Part shown: positions 35,701-50,700 of the stretch, piece after piece
Numbering within the stretch: the stretch's first letter is position 1
How the letters are laid out: every line of letters begins with the position of its first letter
From: Amborella trichopoda
Taxonomy: Eukaryota; Streptophyta; Magnoliopsida; Amborellales; Amborellaceae
DNA: 64,000 bases
Reading direction: 5' to 3'
Assembly: GCF_000471905.2 (NCBI RefSeq)
Contig: NW_006499364.1
Location: 6,206,250 to 6,270,249 of the forward strand
Made by a program: the position numbers and the translations under genes
Notes under the pieces: generated by a model
Seen by the model: the letters and a program-made list of their open reading frames with translations, nothing else
Told to the model about the DNA's origin: nothing
Database searches by the model: none

Positions 35701-38700
35701 TCTTCGCAGGTGGAGTTGATTGGCTATGCATGTGGCGATGATCATCTTTACTTGGTTTATGAGTATATTCATAATGGATCACTGAGTGACCATCTTCATG
35801 ATCCACAATTGAAAGGTAATTCACTAATCTTTGTTGTCTAAATATTTTGAAATGAACTATAGATATTACAATGATTTTGTGTTGAAGTCCAATAAATCCA
35901 TAGTTCTTAGGGTCTAAGAAAAAATAAATAAATAATAAATAAAATAAGAGACTCTCAAGATTACTTCTGAAATTTTTTTTTCAAGATCCAAATTCTTTAT
36001 TTAATTTACGAACAGCCATATTTTTTTTAAATATAAATTTAAAAAACAATAAAATTAAAAAAAAAATCACAACTCTCTCTCTCCTCTCTCTCTCTACGCT
36101 TGACGCCGCACAATTTTAAGAAGCTTCCACCCTTTCTTACGCACTCATAATCCCTTCGTTTTACCATCCCACGGTTCTAACTAAATAATGGAGAAGCTTC
36201 CCCCTAAAACACGAAAGGTAAGCTGATAAAAAAAAAAAGGCAAAGAAAAAGTTAAATACATAGCCCTAAATCTAAAGGATGCAGTTTGTATAGAGCCTAC
36301 CTTCAAATAGTATCAAGAAATGTGGGCCATAAACAATCAAATTAGAGCCTACCTTTATCCCAAAAAATGTGGTTTCAATATTGGAAATCTTTGTGATAGC
36401 TTCAAAATATATTTTTATATTTATTTATAAAGTTTAAAACTTCCAAAATAATGTAGATCGACATATTTATGAAAACTTGAAATTGACGGTCCAAAAATAC
36501 GTTACAAAATATACTATTTCCATAACTTGAAATCTAAGTTTTTTCTCATGTACATGCATCTTGATGTCAAGATGTTCAATTTAAGGATATTTGGGTATCA
36601 AAACAACCTCTTCTGGTGAAATGTTTGAGGTAGGCACTAATTTGATTGTTTAGAGCCTCAACCCTATATAAACTTTTCCCAATTCTCAAATCTAAAAAAA
36701 AAAAAAAGCAAAAAACCCCACTCCACCATTCTCTCGTGATCGGAAAAAGCTCGACCTCGAACTTGAAATTCAAAAAAATCGACTTTAATACCTAAACCTC
36801 GTAGACGCTCTCTAGGATGACGATCTTGTCTAAAAACTTCCTTGTTATGATCGGGACATGAGTTGGTCGTGGGATATCGGTCCCACAAGATCCATAGTTA
36901 TGAGCACCTTCTTTTCAAAGAAAGTTCTTCTTCAACCATTACAACCGTTGATTCATTTCACAAATTTCGCTTCGAATATCTTCTATGACTTTGATTAGAC
37001 CTTCTAAAATTTGTGACATACGTTCATCCTGATTAGGTTTCAATAGCATTGTGATAATTGGATCTTCTTTGCTCTGATGAAAACTGATGCAGGAAAGAAA
37101 AAAACAACAAAGATAAAATAGGAGGCTTGAGAAATTATACTCTTTTGGGATCTGCAAGATCAGAACAGATGCAGAAAAAAATAATAAATAGAAGATAAAA
37201 AATAAAATAAGTGAGATGACACATTCTCTTAAGATCTGCAATAAAATCAACCCATAAATCTTTTTACAGTGCCAATACTTTTACCCAATTCACCATCTAT
37301 ACAAGAAGGGCAAGAAAAAATAAAATTAAAAAACCCACAAATCTCTTTCTATCATCTTCCCTTCTCCGTCACGTGAAGATTTGGGAAGGCTCCACCCTTT
37401 CTCACGCACTGCTAATCCCTTCCTTTTCTCTAAAACAAAAGTCAAGCCTCAAAAAAATAAATAAATAATAATAAATAAATAATAATAATAATAATAATAA
37501 AAATAAGAAATAAAAAGAAGAGAGGAAACATAACCATAAAGAAACCCAGTGCATCAATTGCTATCGGTAACGTTTAGCTGAATTAAGCAAGCTCTTAAAA
37601 AACCAAAAAAGTCATTTTTTGCACAAACATTCTCCATTTCAGTTGGTTCCTTCTTAGTTTGCAATGCAGAAAAAAGAGAAAATAATTTGCCTACTAACTA
37701 TTTATGAGATAAAGTTTATAGTACCGGTGTTTCTTTTGAAATAAATAAAAACTTGGCAGCATTGTTGGTGGTAAGAGGCGTCGTGAATAATTCTACCAAT
37801 ACTCAGGACATGAATTTTTCGAGGGAAAAAAGATATTTAAGTAGATTAAAATATTTGTTAGAAAAATCGGGCAATCTAGCTGCTAGTCGTCCAGTTAGAT
37901 AGGAACCGTTTAGTGGCCGGTTTCGGTTTTGGGCAGTTTTGATGATTGACCGATATTAAAAAAAATTCAAAAAAATGTATATAAATTCCCAAAAATAAAA
38001 AATTTGGTTTGTAATCTACTTTTTAATATTCTTTACATTATGGTAAAGATTAAAAATTATCTTTGTCATTAATACTCACTTTAATTCAAAAATCAATTCG
38101 TTAAAATTTATTTTTTTCATTAATTTTCAACTTCATTTGAATGTGTTTTGTTTTAATCATTCTTTATATGCTTTTCATATTTTAGTAGTTTTTTTTATAT
38201 TTTTTTTATTTTTTCAATATTTTTTTTACCGCCCGAATCTTGTTCGGTTAGAATGGTTGAATCAGCCAGTTTACCGGTTAAGCCAGATAAACCGCTTTCA
38301 GACCCATGTCCGGTTAACACTGATTAAATTTGACACACCTAAGTTGAAGATCTTTGGTAACTGCTTGTCTTTACTTTTGTTTCATATCGAGCTTGGAAAG
38401 ATGCTTCTTGTTCATAAGATTCTTATTAGTTTTCTTCATAATAATTTTTTTCTTCTTTTTTAATCATCATATTTTATAGTGTTGCAAGCTTTTTAAGTAC
38501 ATACAAGCTAAACTTGTCGAGGTAGGTTTCCAATAGTAATTAGTAACAAGAGAGAGGGAGAGAGGTGGATGTGATGTAGTAAGTATGGGGTTGAATGAAT
38601 CAGGTCATGAGGCCCTTCCTTGGGATGTAAGAATACAGATTGCAGTTGATGCTGCAAGGGGAATTGAATATATTCATGATCACACTAAGACACGCTATGT

Positions 38701-41700
38701 CCATCGCGACATAAAGACCACCAACATTTTACTTGATGAGGCTCTCAGGGCTAAGGTAATCTCTCCTTGTTCTTTATTTTTCATTAAATTGAAATCAACT
38801 TGTACTTGTCAATCATTAAAAAAAATTTCTTGTACTTCTTGTAAGTCGTTAGAGATAGAGGGAAAAAAAAAAAAAGCAATGCCACTTTATTAGAAGGATC
38901 AGTGATTGAAAACTCGGCTGAGTCTACTTGGACCGGCTCTTGCCGAGCCGTGACTCTACATGGACCGGCCCTTGCCGAGCTGTGTATCTGGGTGCAACTC
39001 GGGCCATTTGAGAAGAATAGAAAGAAAAAGTAAACTTATATAAAAATAAGGAATCAATGTATAAAAAGTTAAAAATGGGGTTTTGGTCGTGATGGTAGTA
39101 CCACTTGTGCTTCAGCTAAGGTCTAGGCTTCTATTCTCACCTAACGCATTCAAAAACCACTAATGATTTAAAAAACGGATAAAGGCTCGTCATCCCCACT
39201 GAATTACCCAATGTATAAAAAGTATACATGTAAGTTGGAACCCTTCTTTTTTTTTAACAATGATTTGTGAATTTTTCTTGTGACATGACTTTTTTATATT
39301 TTCCTTTTTTTTAGAGATTAAATCAATTTATCTAAATCTATATTTTATTTTATTATTTTTTTATATTATCTTTGGTTTTGTTTCACTTTTACAATTCTCT
39401 AGTATTTTTAAAAAATTCTTTAGATTAATTTTTTTAGGGCCTTTTGGGTCTTGTACACTATTCGGTCACGTCCGACTCCGCCGTGTTACTTGGCTCCGGC
39501 CAGGGCAAAGTCCGAGGCCCAAGCCGAGTTTAAAAACATAAAATTGGACTTATGTCATAGTTTAAATCCATATTGACTGGTTTTATGTTAGAAACTTGGC
39601 CCATCTTCTTCAAAAATCAAAGCCATAAAAAAAAACTGGAAAGAATTGACTTGAGTACTAAAAGGCTATGTTTTCAATATTTTGAAGGTTTCCGATTTTG
39701 GGCTGGCCAAGCTTTTGGAACGAACTGGAGCTGAAAACTTCATGACGACACGATTAGTTGGAACACCAGGTTATCTACCACCTGAGTAAGTTGTAATTTT
39801 TCATGATTCATTTTCTTTCTTTCTACCATTTCCATTTTTCCATTTTTCTGGATCTGAAGTTGAAATATTTCTTTATCTTCTTTTTTTCTTTTTCTTTTTT
39901 TCTTCAAGCATTGACAATCACTTGTCACGAATAGAATCATCATTTTCCCTTTAAGAAATTCCATTGGGTATTGTCAAATTTAATCCAAAAAACGCATGCT
40001 GATCATACTACTTTCAGTTCTTTGTGATTTTTGTAAAGTTCCATTACAATCATTTCCGCCGACTCATGAACCAATTATCGTATTTTTCTTTTATGCTAAC
40101 TCTGATGCATCATTGTATAGGGCTAGACCCATTTATGTAGGAGTGGGAATTGCGTCGGGTTGATGTTACGAGATCTGAGTTTGGATCCAGATTTTGGATA
40201 GGCTCGGTTGGTCGGAGTCCATTTGACCTTGACCCGGCCTGAGTTGGGTCCAAATATGATCAGGTTCTGGTCGAGGTCAACCCAACCCTTCCTGACCCAG
40301 TATATAGTTGTATAAGAAAATATTAAGTATATAGTTTAAAATATATGCTAAATGTTTTTATTTATAAACAAGCACCCGACCTGACCCAAATCCAGGTCGG
40401 GTCCGGACCCAACTTATAAGTATTTAGGTTGGGTTTCGGTCAGGTCCACCTGGACCCGCCCCACCCATTCCTACCCCTACGTGTATGCGGTCAGTTTTTC
40501 CATTTGTTTAAATTTTCTGTTTGGATGTGCAGATCTGTTTGTGAGCTGCAATCAACTCCTAAGAGTGACGTTTACGCTTTTGGCGTGGTTCTGGCGGAGC
40601 TCATAACAGGAAAACGAGCACTCGTACGAGAGATTGGGGAACCAAACAAGATGAAATCTCTCATATCTATTGTATGCTTCTTTCTTCCCTTTGCGTCTCC
40701 CATTTCTAAGAGAGAAGTTAGCAGTGTTCTAAAAAATGAACCCAGCTTCCACCTGTACCAGTTGATGAGAAATTACAGTAATCCCAAGTAAAACTAAAAC
40801 GCATGGTCAATTCAAACACCAATTCATGAGTGTTGCAGTCTATGCATCTTCCCATCCAGATGTATGGCCACACCACCTCCACACATGGTCCAATCCCAGG
40901 TCCTGTCACGTCAAGCTATTTACCTTTGGTTTTAAGAAAAAAAAAAGTCAAGCTACTTACAATCGAGCCAACCAAGTCACTTTCTTGCATTAGCCTCAGC
41001 CATTTGTGTTGGGTTTAGTGCTATCCAAAATTACTCACATTAGAAAATCTCATATTATATGGGATTGAGATTGAATAGGACTCTTGGGGGCGTTTGTTTT
41101 TATGAAAGATATTTTCCAAAAAGTTGAATGTTCTTAAAATCTTTCAAAAAATTGAAAGTTTTGTTCAGAAGGTTTAAATAAATTATAGATATTGTGTTTG
41201 ATAACCTGCTAGAATGTTAAAAAAGTTTTTGGTACTGTGTTCAATAACATACATATTAACCATATAACTATAAATATGTAACATATAAAGTATAATATAA
41301 TATAATATAAGATAATGTATAATAAAATATAATGTATTTTATAAATTTTCTTAATGTATATTTGTATTATATAAAACATATCACATAGTATTTATTATAA
41401 TATAATATAATATAATAATATATAGTATTTATATTTATTATTTATTATATTTAATATAATACTTATTTAATATAATAAATATATTATTTATAATACACTA
41501 CTATAAATAATATATACAATATAGTAATATAATAATATAAATATTTTGCAATATAATAAATATATATTGTATGTTATATATAATATTTATTTAATATAAT
41601 AAATATATTATTTATAATATAATAATATAAATATTATAAATAATATAAATATGTGTTATACATAATATAATATATTTATATAATATACTTATATAATATA

Positions 41701-44700
41701 TTACATAATATATAATGTATATAACATATAAATAATATTTATAATAATATAATATAAGATATTTATATATTATATATATAATATATATTATTATTTATTT
41801 AAATATTACTATTTATTAGATTATATATAAAATTTATTTAATATCATAAATAATTATTTATAATATAATAATATCAATATTATACATATTATAAATATGT
41901 ATTATATATAATATAATAATATAAATATCGTATATTTATATTATTATTTTATATATAATATTTATTTAATATAATTAATATATTATTTCTCATTTAATAA
42001 TATAAATATTTTATACAATATAAGAGGAGAAAATTACATAAAAATCTGTTACACTTTGCGTTATTATCGGTATACCAAGTAGTTTCCGTTATTATATGTA
42101 TGTCTGTTTTTTATCTTTTATAACGCAATTTTTAAAAAAGATCAATTTACCCTTTTTCGGATGTTAAACATCCAAATTGGTGGGATTTTCAGATGTTCAT
42201 CATCTGAAAATATGCCTAAAGTTAAATGTTAAACTTCCTATTTTCCGATGCTGAACATCCGAAATTAAGGAATTTTTGGATGTTCAACATCTAAAATACC
42301 CCGATAGTTTAATGTTAAGTACAACATTTTTGGATGTTAAACATCCGAATTTAAGAGATTTTCGGATGTTCAACATCCGAAAACAAAGAAGACGAAGGTT
42401 TATTTAATTATCAAGGTATTTTCAGATCTTGAACATCCGAAAATATTTTAAATTCGGATGTTCAACATCCAAAAATGTTATACTTAATATTAAACTATCG
42501 GGGTATTTTCGGATGTTGAACATCCAAAAATCCCTTAATTTCTGATGTTCAACATTCGAAAATAGGAAATTTAACATTTAACTTTCGACCTACTTTCGGA
42601 TGTTGAACATCCGAATAAGGGTAAAGTGGTCCTTTTTAAAAAATTACGTTATAAAAGGTTAAAAATTGACATACATGTAATAACATAAACTATTTGGTAT
42701 ATCCGTAATAACACAAAGTATAATAGATTTTTATGTAATTTTTCCATATAAGAGTAATGATACTATGAGACCCTCCCACACCTATGTGAGTAGGACCCCA
42801 AAGGATCACCATTAAATTTTGATACAAATATCTAGAAAAATTATCAATAAACCCATTCACCCAAGTCCCACACCCATGTGATCACTTTTCTAGAGATCTG
42901 TGTCAAAATTTAATGGTGATCCTTTGGGATTCTACTCACATGGATGTGGGAGGGTGTCAAAATTTAATGGTAATCCTTTAGGATCCTACTCACATGGATG
43001 TGGGAGGGTGTCATAGTATCATTACTCATAATGTAAAGATAAAAGTTTATATAGAGTCGAGGCTCTAAACAATCAAATTTGAGCCTACCTCAAAAATTTC
43101 ACTAAAAGAGGTTGTTTTGATGCCCATATATCTTCAAATTGATCATCTCAACATCAAGAAGCATGGACATAAGAAAAAAAATGGATTTCAAGTTTTGGAA
43201 ATAGTGTATTTTGTAATGAATTTTTGGACCGTCAATTTTCAAGATTTTTAAGTTTTCATAGATATGTCGATCTACACTATTTTTTAAGCTTTGAACTTTA
43301 TAAATAAATATAAAAATATATTTTAATGCTATCACAAAGATTTCCAATATTGAAACCGCATTTCTCGACACTATTTGAAGGTAGGCTCTAATTTGTTTGT
43401 TTAGAGCCTAAGCTCTATACAAACCGCACCCTAATATAAATGTGTTATATAATATAAAATATAATATAACATATTTATATAATATATAATATGTAATATA
43501 TAACAAATAATGTAATATTTATCATAATATAATATAAGATATTTATATATTTTATCTATAATATATATTATTTTTTATATTTTATTATTTATTTATTATT
43601 ATTATTTATTATATTACATATACTATTTATTTAATATAATAAATATATTTTTATAATATAACAATATCAATATTATATATAATATAAATATGTGTTACAT
43701 ATAATATATAATATGATATAAGATATTTATATATAATATAATAATATAAATATTATATAAAGTAATAAAAATATATTATATCAAATATATAATATAATAT
43801 AAGATATTTATATTATATAACATAATAATATCAATATTATATAATGTAATATATAATATTTAGTATAATATAAAATATATGTGATATTTATATTATTATA
43901 TTATATATAATATTTATGTTATTAGATTATATTTAATATATAAATATTAGTATATATTTATTATATTAAATAAATATTTCTATGTAATTTTTATATTATT
44001 ATATTACATAAAGGAAAAAGCTTATATAGAGCCGAGGCTTTAAATAATCAAATTTGAGCCTACCTCAAAACTTTCACTAGAAGAGGTTGTTTTGATGCCC
44101 AAATATCTTCAAATTGATCATCTTAGCATCAATATGCATGGACATTAGAAAAAAAAAAATGGATTTCAAGTTTTGGAAATAGTGTATTTTGTAATGTATT
44201 TTTTTACCGTTAATTTTCAAGATTTTCAAGTTTTCATAGATAGTCGATCTACACTATTTTTGAAGCTTTAAACTTTAGAAATAAATGTAAAAATATATTT
44301 TAAGTCTATCACAAAGATTTCCAATATTGATATTACATTTCTCGACACTCTTTGAAGGTGAGCTCTACTTTTGATTGGTTAGAGCCTCCGCTCTATACAA
44401 ACCGCACCCTTACATAAATATTATATATTCTATTATATTCTATATTATGTATTATTATTAATGTAAATTATATATTATATATAATATATATTATTTAATA
44501 TGATAAATACATTATTTATAATATAATTATATCAATATTATATATAATATAAATATGTGTTTTATATAATATATAATATAATATTATATATATATATGTC
44601 ATATTTATAGTCTTATATTAGATATAATATATATTTTATTCTATATTATATATTATTATTAATGTAATTTATATTATATAGTATTTAATCATTGTATATT

Positions 44701-47700
44701 ATATGTTATATACAGTATTACTATATATTTATATTATATAATAAAATAAAATATAATATGATAAAATATAAAATTATATTATATTATGTTATTGTAATAT
44801 TATATTATATTGTATCATATTAATAATACTAATATTATGTATTTATATTATGTATAGTGAATAGTGAATAGTAATCAACAAAAACATTCTGAAAGATTAA
44901 GTTCCTACGCCTTAGGAACTTATTCTTTCACTTTTTAACAAAGAAGTGGGAGCTTTTGTTGAAAGATTAGTTTCCAAACTTTAGATGGAAACAGTGATCT
45001 GAAAGAATACTTTCAAAAAAACAAATACGCCCTTGGTTATATCTCTTAATTTTTGAAATATATGTAACATTTATAGGAAGTCTCTTATTTAGTGTGGATT
45101 CCTAATCTTAAATATGTGGGATGAAAGAGCAGAGATTTTGTGTGCCCTATTTGGGTCACCAAATTTTAGATGGAAACTGTGAAACAAGTGCGGAATGTTT
45201 TAAAAATCCGAAAGAGTACTTTCAGAAAAACGAATACGCCATTGGTTATATCTCTTGGTTTTTTAAATATATATAACATTTATAGGAAGTCTATTATTTA
45301 GTGTGGATTCCTAATCTTATATATATGGGATGAAAGAGCAAAGAATTTGTGTTCCCTATTTGGGTCACCATATGAAAAAGTTGGTTTTCTCTATAGATAG
45401 AAGGGATGCAAAGTTTCCTCTTAGAGATAAGAGCGTTTCTTATGGAGAGAAACATTATGATAGTGTCTCTTGTAGACTCATTGAGATGATTGTGATGGTG
45501 TATCTTGTAGACTCCTAAAGATTGAGAGACTGGTTTCTTGTAAAGAAACAGTTTATACTGAAATTTTGGGTGATTTCTCCTTTTAGTAAGAGAAAGTCTC
45601 ATTTGCTCTTAAAGTTCTCTTCTACATAATAGTCTAGTTATGGTCTCTTCCTAAACAGTGATCGAGTTATGGAATAGAGATGAGAGATCTGCAGTGTTGC
45701 CGTTTAGGAGAGCAAGTTTAAGTGGTTTTATCGAGAATTATAAAGGTAACTCTATGTCCCAAAATTTATGAGGTAACTTTCATTGGTATAGTGGATTTTA
45801 GTTTGTCGTGTCCGTAGATATTGCCCTTCTAAAATGAACCACGTAAATATTTATGTTCTTGTGGTATATGTTTTATGTTTTATTTATCGTACTTTATTTA
45901 TAAAAAAATCAACCAATCAGGTTCAAGGGTTTCACGCACAACAATCTGCTCACTAGGGTCTCTCACCGAAAGTCCTAAGCTTGCACCATCTTGATATTTT
46001 GTTTCATCAAGATTGAGGGGCTTCACCTCTCTCATATAAGTTTGTGGTCTATGGATCTAAAGAACAAGCTTGCTAGGAGATATAACTAAGTCTGCCAAAG
46101 AACTACAAATCCACTTAACCTACACATATCATGCCTGAGGAAAGGTGTCTTACACTAACCTCCATAACAGTTACGACAAATTGAAGGGCCCAGCCTTCAT
46201 ATGATCTCACCATTAGAGAAATTTGATCCCTCTAAATTCTTTCTACTAACCCACCTGATTCTAATATTTAGAAAAGCCAATTCTTAAGATTATCCATCCT
46301 TGTCTTAAATAATTGATACTAAAATATATAACAAAACCTCAAATTTGTCGTTATCATTATAAGAATTTATCATTGTTCAACATCATCATCTTAGCCTTAT
46401 CTCAATTATTTGGGGTCGGCTATATGAATCATGTTCCTCATTCTTCTCTATCAATGGTCATACTCTCAATAAGACCAAAAGTCACTCTTACTACTTCTAT
46501 GTCCTTGTGGGCTTTCCTTTTGCCTTTTTAAATCATTCCACTTGAACTAAATCACACATTTTGACCAGTATTGTAGTAGGTTTGTGATGCACATGGCTAA
46601 CCTACTTAAGTCCATTTTCATTTAGTTATCACCTATTGATGCTACACTTAAGTTCTCTCGTATATATTTATTTCGAAATCTATCATGTCTTATCTTACAA
46701 TTATCCATCTCAGCATCTTTATCTCAGCTATGCTCATCCTATGGATGTATTGTTTCTTGACCAAACAATATTTTGTCCCACAAAGCATGGCTGGCCTTAC
46801 AAATTTCCTATAGAACTTCCCCTTCAGTCTCAATAGTATGTGGTGATCACATAAAGCTTTAGATGCACATCTCCACATTGCATATCCAGCTCTAACACTA
46901 TATGCAACATATTCCTCAATTTGTCAACTCTTTTAGATTATCGACTCTAGATACCGAAAACAATATCTTTTAGAATTGTCACTCTATCTTAGTCTGGTTA
47001 ATTTTAAAACTTTTAGATTCTAGAACATCTTCCAATGTTCTAACTTTACGTTAACATTTCCTCCAGTGTCATCAATTAAAACTATCATCTACGAACAATA
47101 TACACCATGATGCCTCGTCTTGTAGTTGCTTGATTAACTCGTCCATAGCCAAAACAAAGATATATGGTTCGGTGTTGACACTTGATGTAAGCGCAATGAA
47201 TTTAATTGTCTATTTTACTAGTTGTCTGCACACTAGTTAGCGCTCCCTCATACATGTCTCTCACTATGTCAATATAGCCTCTAGTAACTCATTTTATTTC
47301 CAACATAAACGAATTAAATCTCTAGGTACCCTATAGTATGCATTCTCTAAATCAATAAAAACTATATGAAGGTCATTTCCCTTTCCCTAACGTTGTGTAC
47401 ATGTAATGTTTGTTATTTAATAATTTTGAAAATAAATTCTCCACCTTTTGCTGACCTCACCATCTTTTATCAGGATCATCTAATCCTCACTCTCTAATAT
47501 GATCTAGATCCCTATACTTCCTCGCTCTCATTTTTACTAGTTTGAAGACAATTTTCACATTCTCTGGTACCTAATTTATTTTACAGATTATCATACGCTT
47601 TAAGCTACTAGCCTTACTATTTTTTTAGCATTTTTATATTCTTCTAAATTTTGATCATTTCTATTACATTGCTAAGCTTTATTATATGATCTTTCTTCAA

Positions 47701-50700
47701 TAATAGCCTTATGAACCTCCTCATTCCACCACTAAGTTTCTTTACTGAAATTTTTTTTCCCTCTAGTTTTTTTTTTCTAAAGCTTCTTTTGCGACTTTCT
47801 TAATACAGTCGACCATCTTATTGCACATAACATTAATTTCGTGCTCAAAATTCATCCCTTCTTTTACCAATTTATTCTAGATAGGCATTTCTCCTTTTTA
47901 AAATTCCACCACTTAATTTTTGCACACCTTTTAGTTTCACTCAATGCTTAAAAAAATGGATCGGTGACCCCCCAAAAACTGGGTTGAAACAGTCGATCAG
48001 CGATCCAGATTAGAGAATTAGCTTAGATCAAACAGTTTTAGCCTCAAAAAATTTAAAAAATACTAAAAATCCCTAAAAATAGTGTTTTTAGTATCGAACA
48101 AAAATTGCGAGTGGTTTATTATTTTACAAAAAATACATGAAAATAGAGACATTGTTTCTTGTCTGAGTGGTTCTTGATATTAATTTTGATACTATCTTTT
48201 TAAGAAAAAGTTTATATGAGGATGCTACCTTACACTGTAGAACTACGGATGCCCCTCAAAAATCCATCGGAAAATGTAGTTTTAATGTTAAAAAACCCTT
48301 TGATTGATCATCTCGACATCAAGATGTATGACTATGAAAAATAAAAAGATTTTAAGTCTCGGAAATAGTTCATTTTACAACATATTATCTACACCATCCA
48401 TTTTCAAGATTTTCATATATCTACAGGTCTACTTGATTTTAACCATTTTTAAAATTTAAAATTTTATAATTAGATATAAAATTAGATTTTGAGATAATCC
48501 TTAGAACATTTTACATCAAAATTATATACCATGATAAAATTTGAAGGTGTACCTTACCTCTACACCTACGGATGCATCCGTATGCAAACTGCACCCATTT
48601 TTTTATACTAATTTTGGTATAATACTTTTACAACTAATATTATTTTTATAATTTGGCTAGATACAATTAAGTATTCCTAAATTATTACAGATTCCCAACT
48701 ATGAGATAATTTAGTAGTTTTTAACAATTTTTTAGAAAGCATCTTTATAGAATAAAACTTAAAAAACAAATTCTAAAAAATCCTTTAGTTTTTTTTACAA
48801 TAAATTCTAAAAAGCCAGTATCGGTTTGTTAAAATAATTGAACCCCTTTAATCGTACTTTCCATTTTTTCCCCTGAAAAATTACAACACGTATGACCCAT
48901 GTAAGGGTAACCAAATGTACTATACTTGATAATTAGAGAGAGTCATTATCTCGTAATTTAAAGAGGTGTGGAAACAAATGTGAGTTTTAGCTAGTGATAG
49001 GGAGCAAATAAGCCCGGGCTCTTTTCCTACGGCTTAGCTATAAAGAGAGAGATCAAATTGAGTTCCAAACTATGCAATACAACATGCGGTTTTTCAAAAT
49101 ACAAGTGGTTTCGGTGCAATTGTTTAGGCCCACGTCGTACATGTGGGGCCAAGCTCCTTTAAAATGGCCGCCCTTTCCACATGTCACATGTCATGGTGGA
49201 GCCCAAATAATGGGTGAAAAATAAAATATATTAAACGTGAGGATACCGTTTGAGAAGATATGTCGGTGCAGGCTATTTGTTACGTAGGTCTCACCTATTA
49301 GAAAGCTATTTAATAAGACTACTAAAATTTATTCAGGGCTTCTTGGCGACCGATTTTTTTTCGAAGAATTAGGCGATTCATTGGAACCAGTGGTTTAAAA
49401 AGCGGATCGGTGATTTCGATTGGGCATCTCAAAAACTCATTCGGATCGGTGAATCGGCGATTCTAATCGGTAATGAGCCGAATCGTTCAGATATAGCCTT
49501 AAAAAAAATTCAAAAAAATTATTAAAATTTATTATAAATGTTTTTTTTAAGAATCCAATAAAAAATGGAGGTACTCCATTAAAAATTTTTATTTTTTTGC
49601 ATCAATATGTAAATATTGAGATATTATTTTCCTGTATGAATTATTGTTAACCCTTAAATTTATATCACACAAAAGAAGAAACATTAAATTATCATGGATG
49701 AAATATATAATCATACATGGACTACAATAAATTAATAATATAAACAAATTATTTTACTGTTATAACAAAAATAATACATTATATACTTTATAACACAAAA
49801 AATTTAATAAATAAAATACAAGATTTGATTATCAATGTATGATTATTATTTATAATATTATAACAACTATGATTCAAAAAATATTAAAAAACACTTCCAT
49901 ATCGTACGATAAAAATTAAAATAAATTTCCTTATAAATGTGAATATTATGGCATTGTAAAATTATTCAAGAAAAGATTTTCACCTAAGAATACAAACTAA
50001 CAATGTCAAAATTTAGAAAAAAACTAAAAAGAAAAAAATAACTACATATCATATATCCTAGTATTTTGCAAAGTATAAGATATACACTACAATTTTTATG
50101 TCAATAAGCATTCACAAGGGGAAACTGAAATTAGTCCCACATCATTCTCATTGGGAAGTAAATCTACCTATAAAAGGTAGAGAATGCATTTCAAAGGTAC
50201 GAAAATTCAATGCGGTAGAGAATCTATGTGAAGTGATGACGTGGCTCCAACATGGGTACGTTACGTTTTTAATGGTGAGGATGGGAAGTTTAATGATGAG
50301 GATGGGAAGTTGGGAAGTGATGATGTGTGACGTGCTAAGTTGGGAAGTATGAACGATGAGGGTGGGAAGTGATGACGTGTGACGTGCGAGAACCGATTGA
50401 AATTGCTTGCGAGAACCGATTGAAATTGCTAGTGAACCTGTTGAAACCACCCTTACTGTAGTACGGGTGTGTTTTCTATTAGAACTTGGCGACTCTCTCT
50501 AGACACGGGTGCTTCTGCGTATTTTCGCTTAAAACTCGACGACTCTTTTTAAATACGGGCGCTTCTGCGTCTTTTACGTGAACTGATACGGGGTGTTCAA
50601 AACCCGTGTCGAACCGAGAGACTCCAGTTTGACTCGACGACTTTTCAATCGTTGATTGGAACCGATACCGATTCACTACACGGTCGTTTCATCTCGATAT

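Larger units (their letters stand above)
41280..44870. repeat. AT-only low-complexity block (intron 8)
   Basis: Almost pure A/T built of TATAATATAAT words at 41280-42015, 43432-44003 and 44419-44870. It is interrupted by the fold-back element, one MITE and two MULE-type MITEs. Possibly bounded by GGGCGTTTGTTTTTATGAAAG (41093) and the inverse CTTTCAAAAAAACAAATACGCCC (about 45008), which look like transposon ends. Confidence 0.75.
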
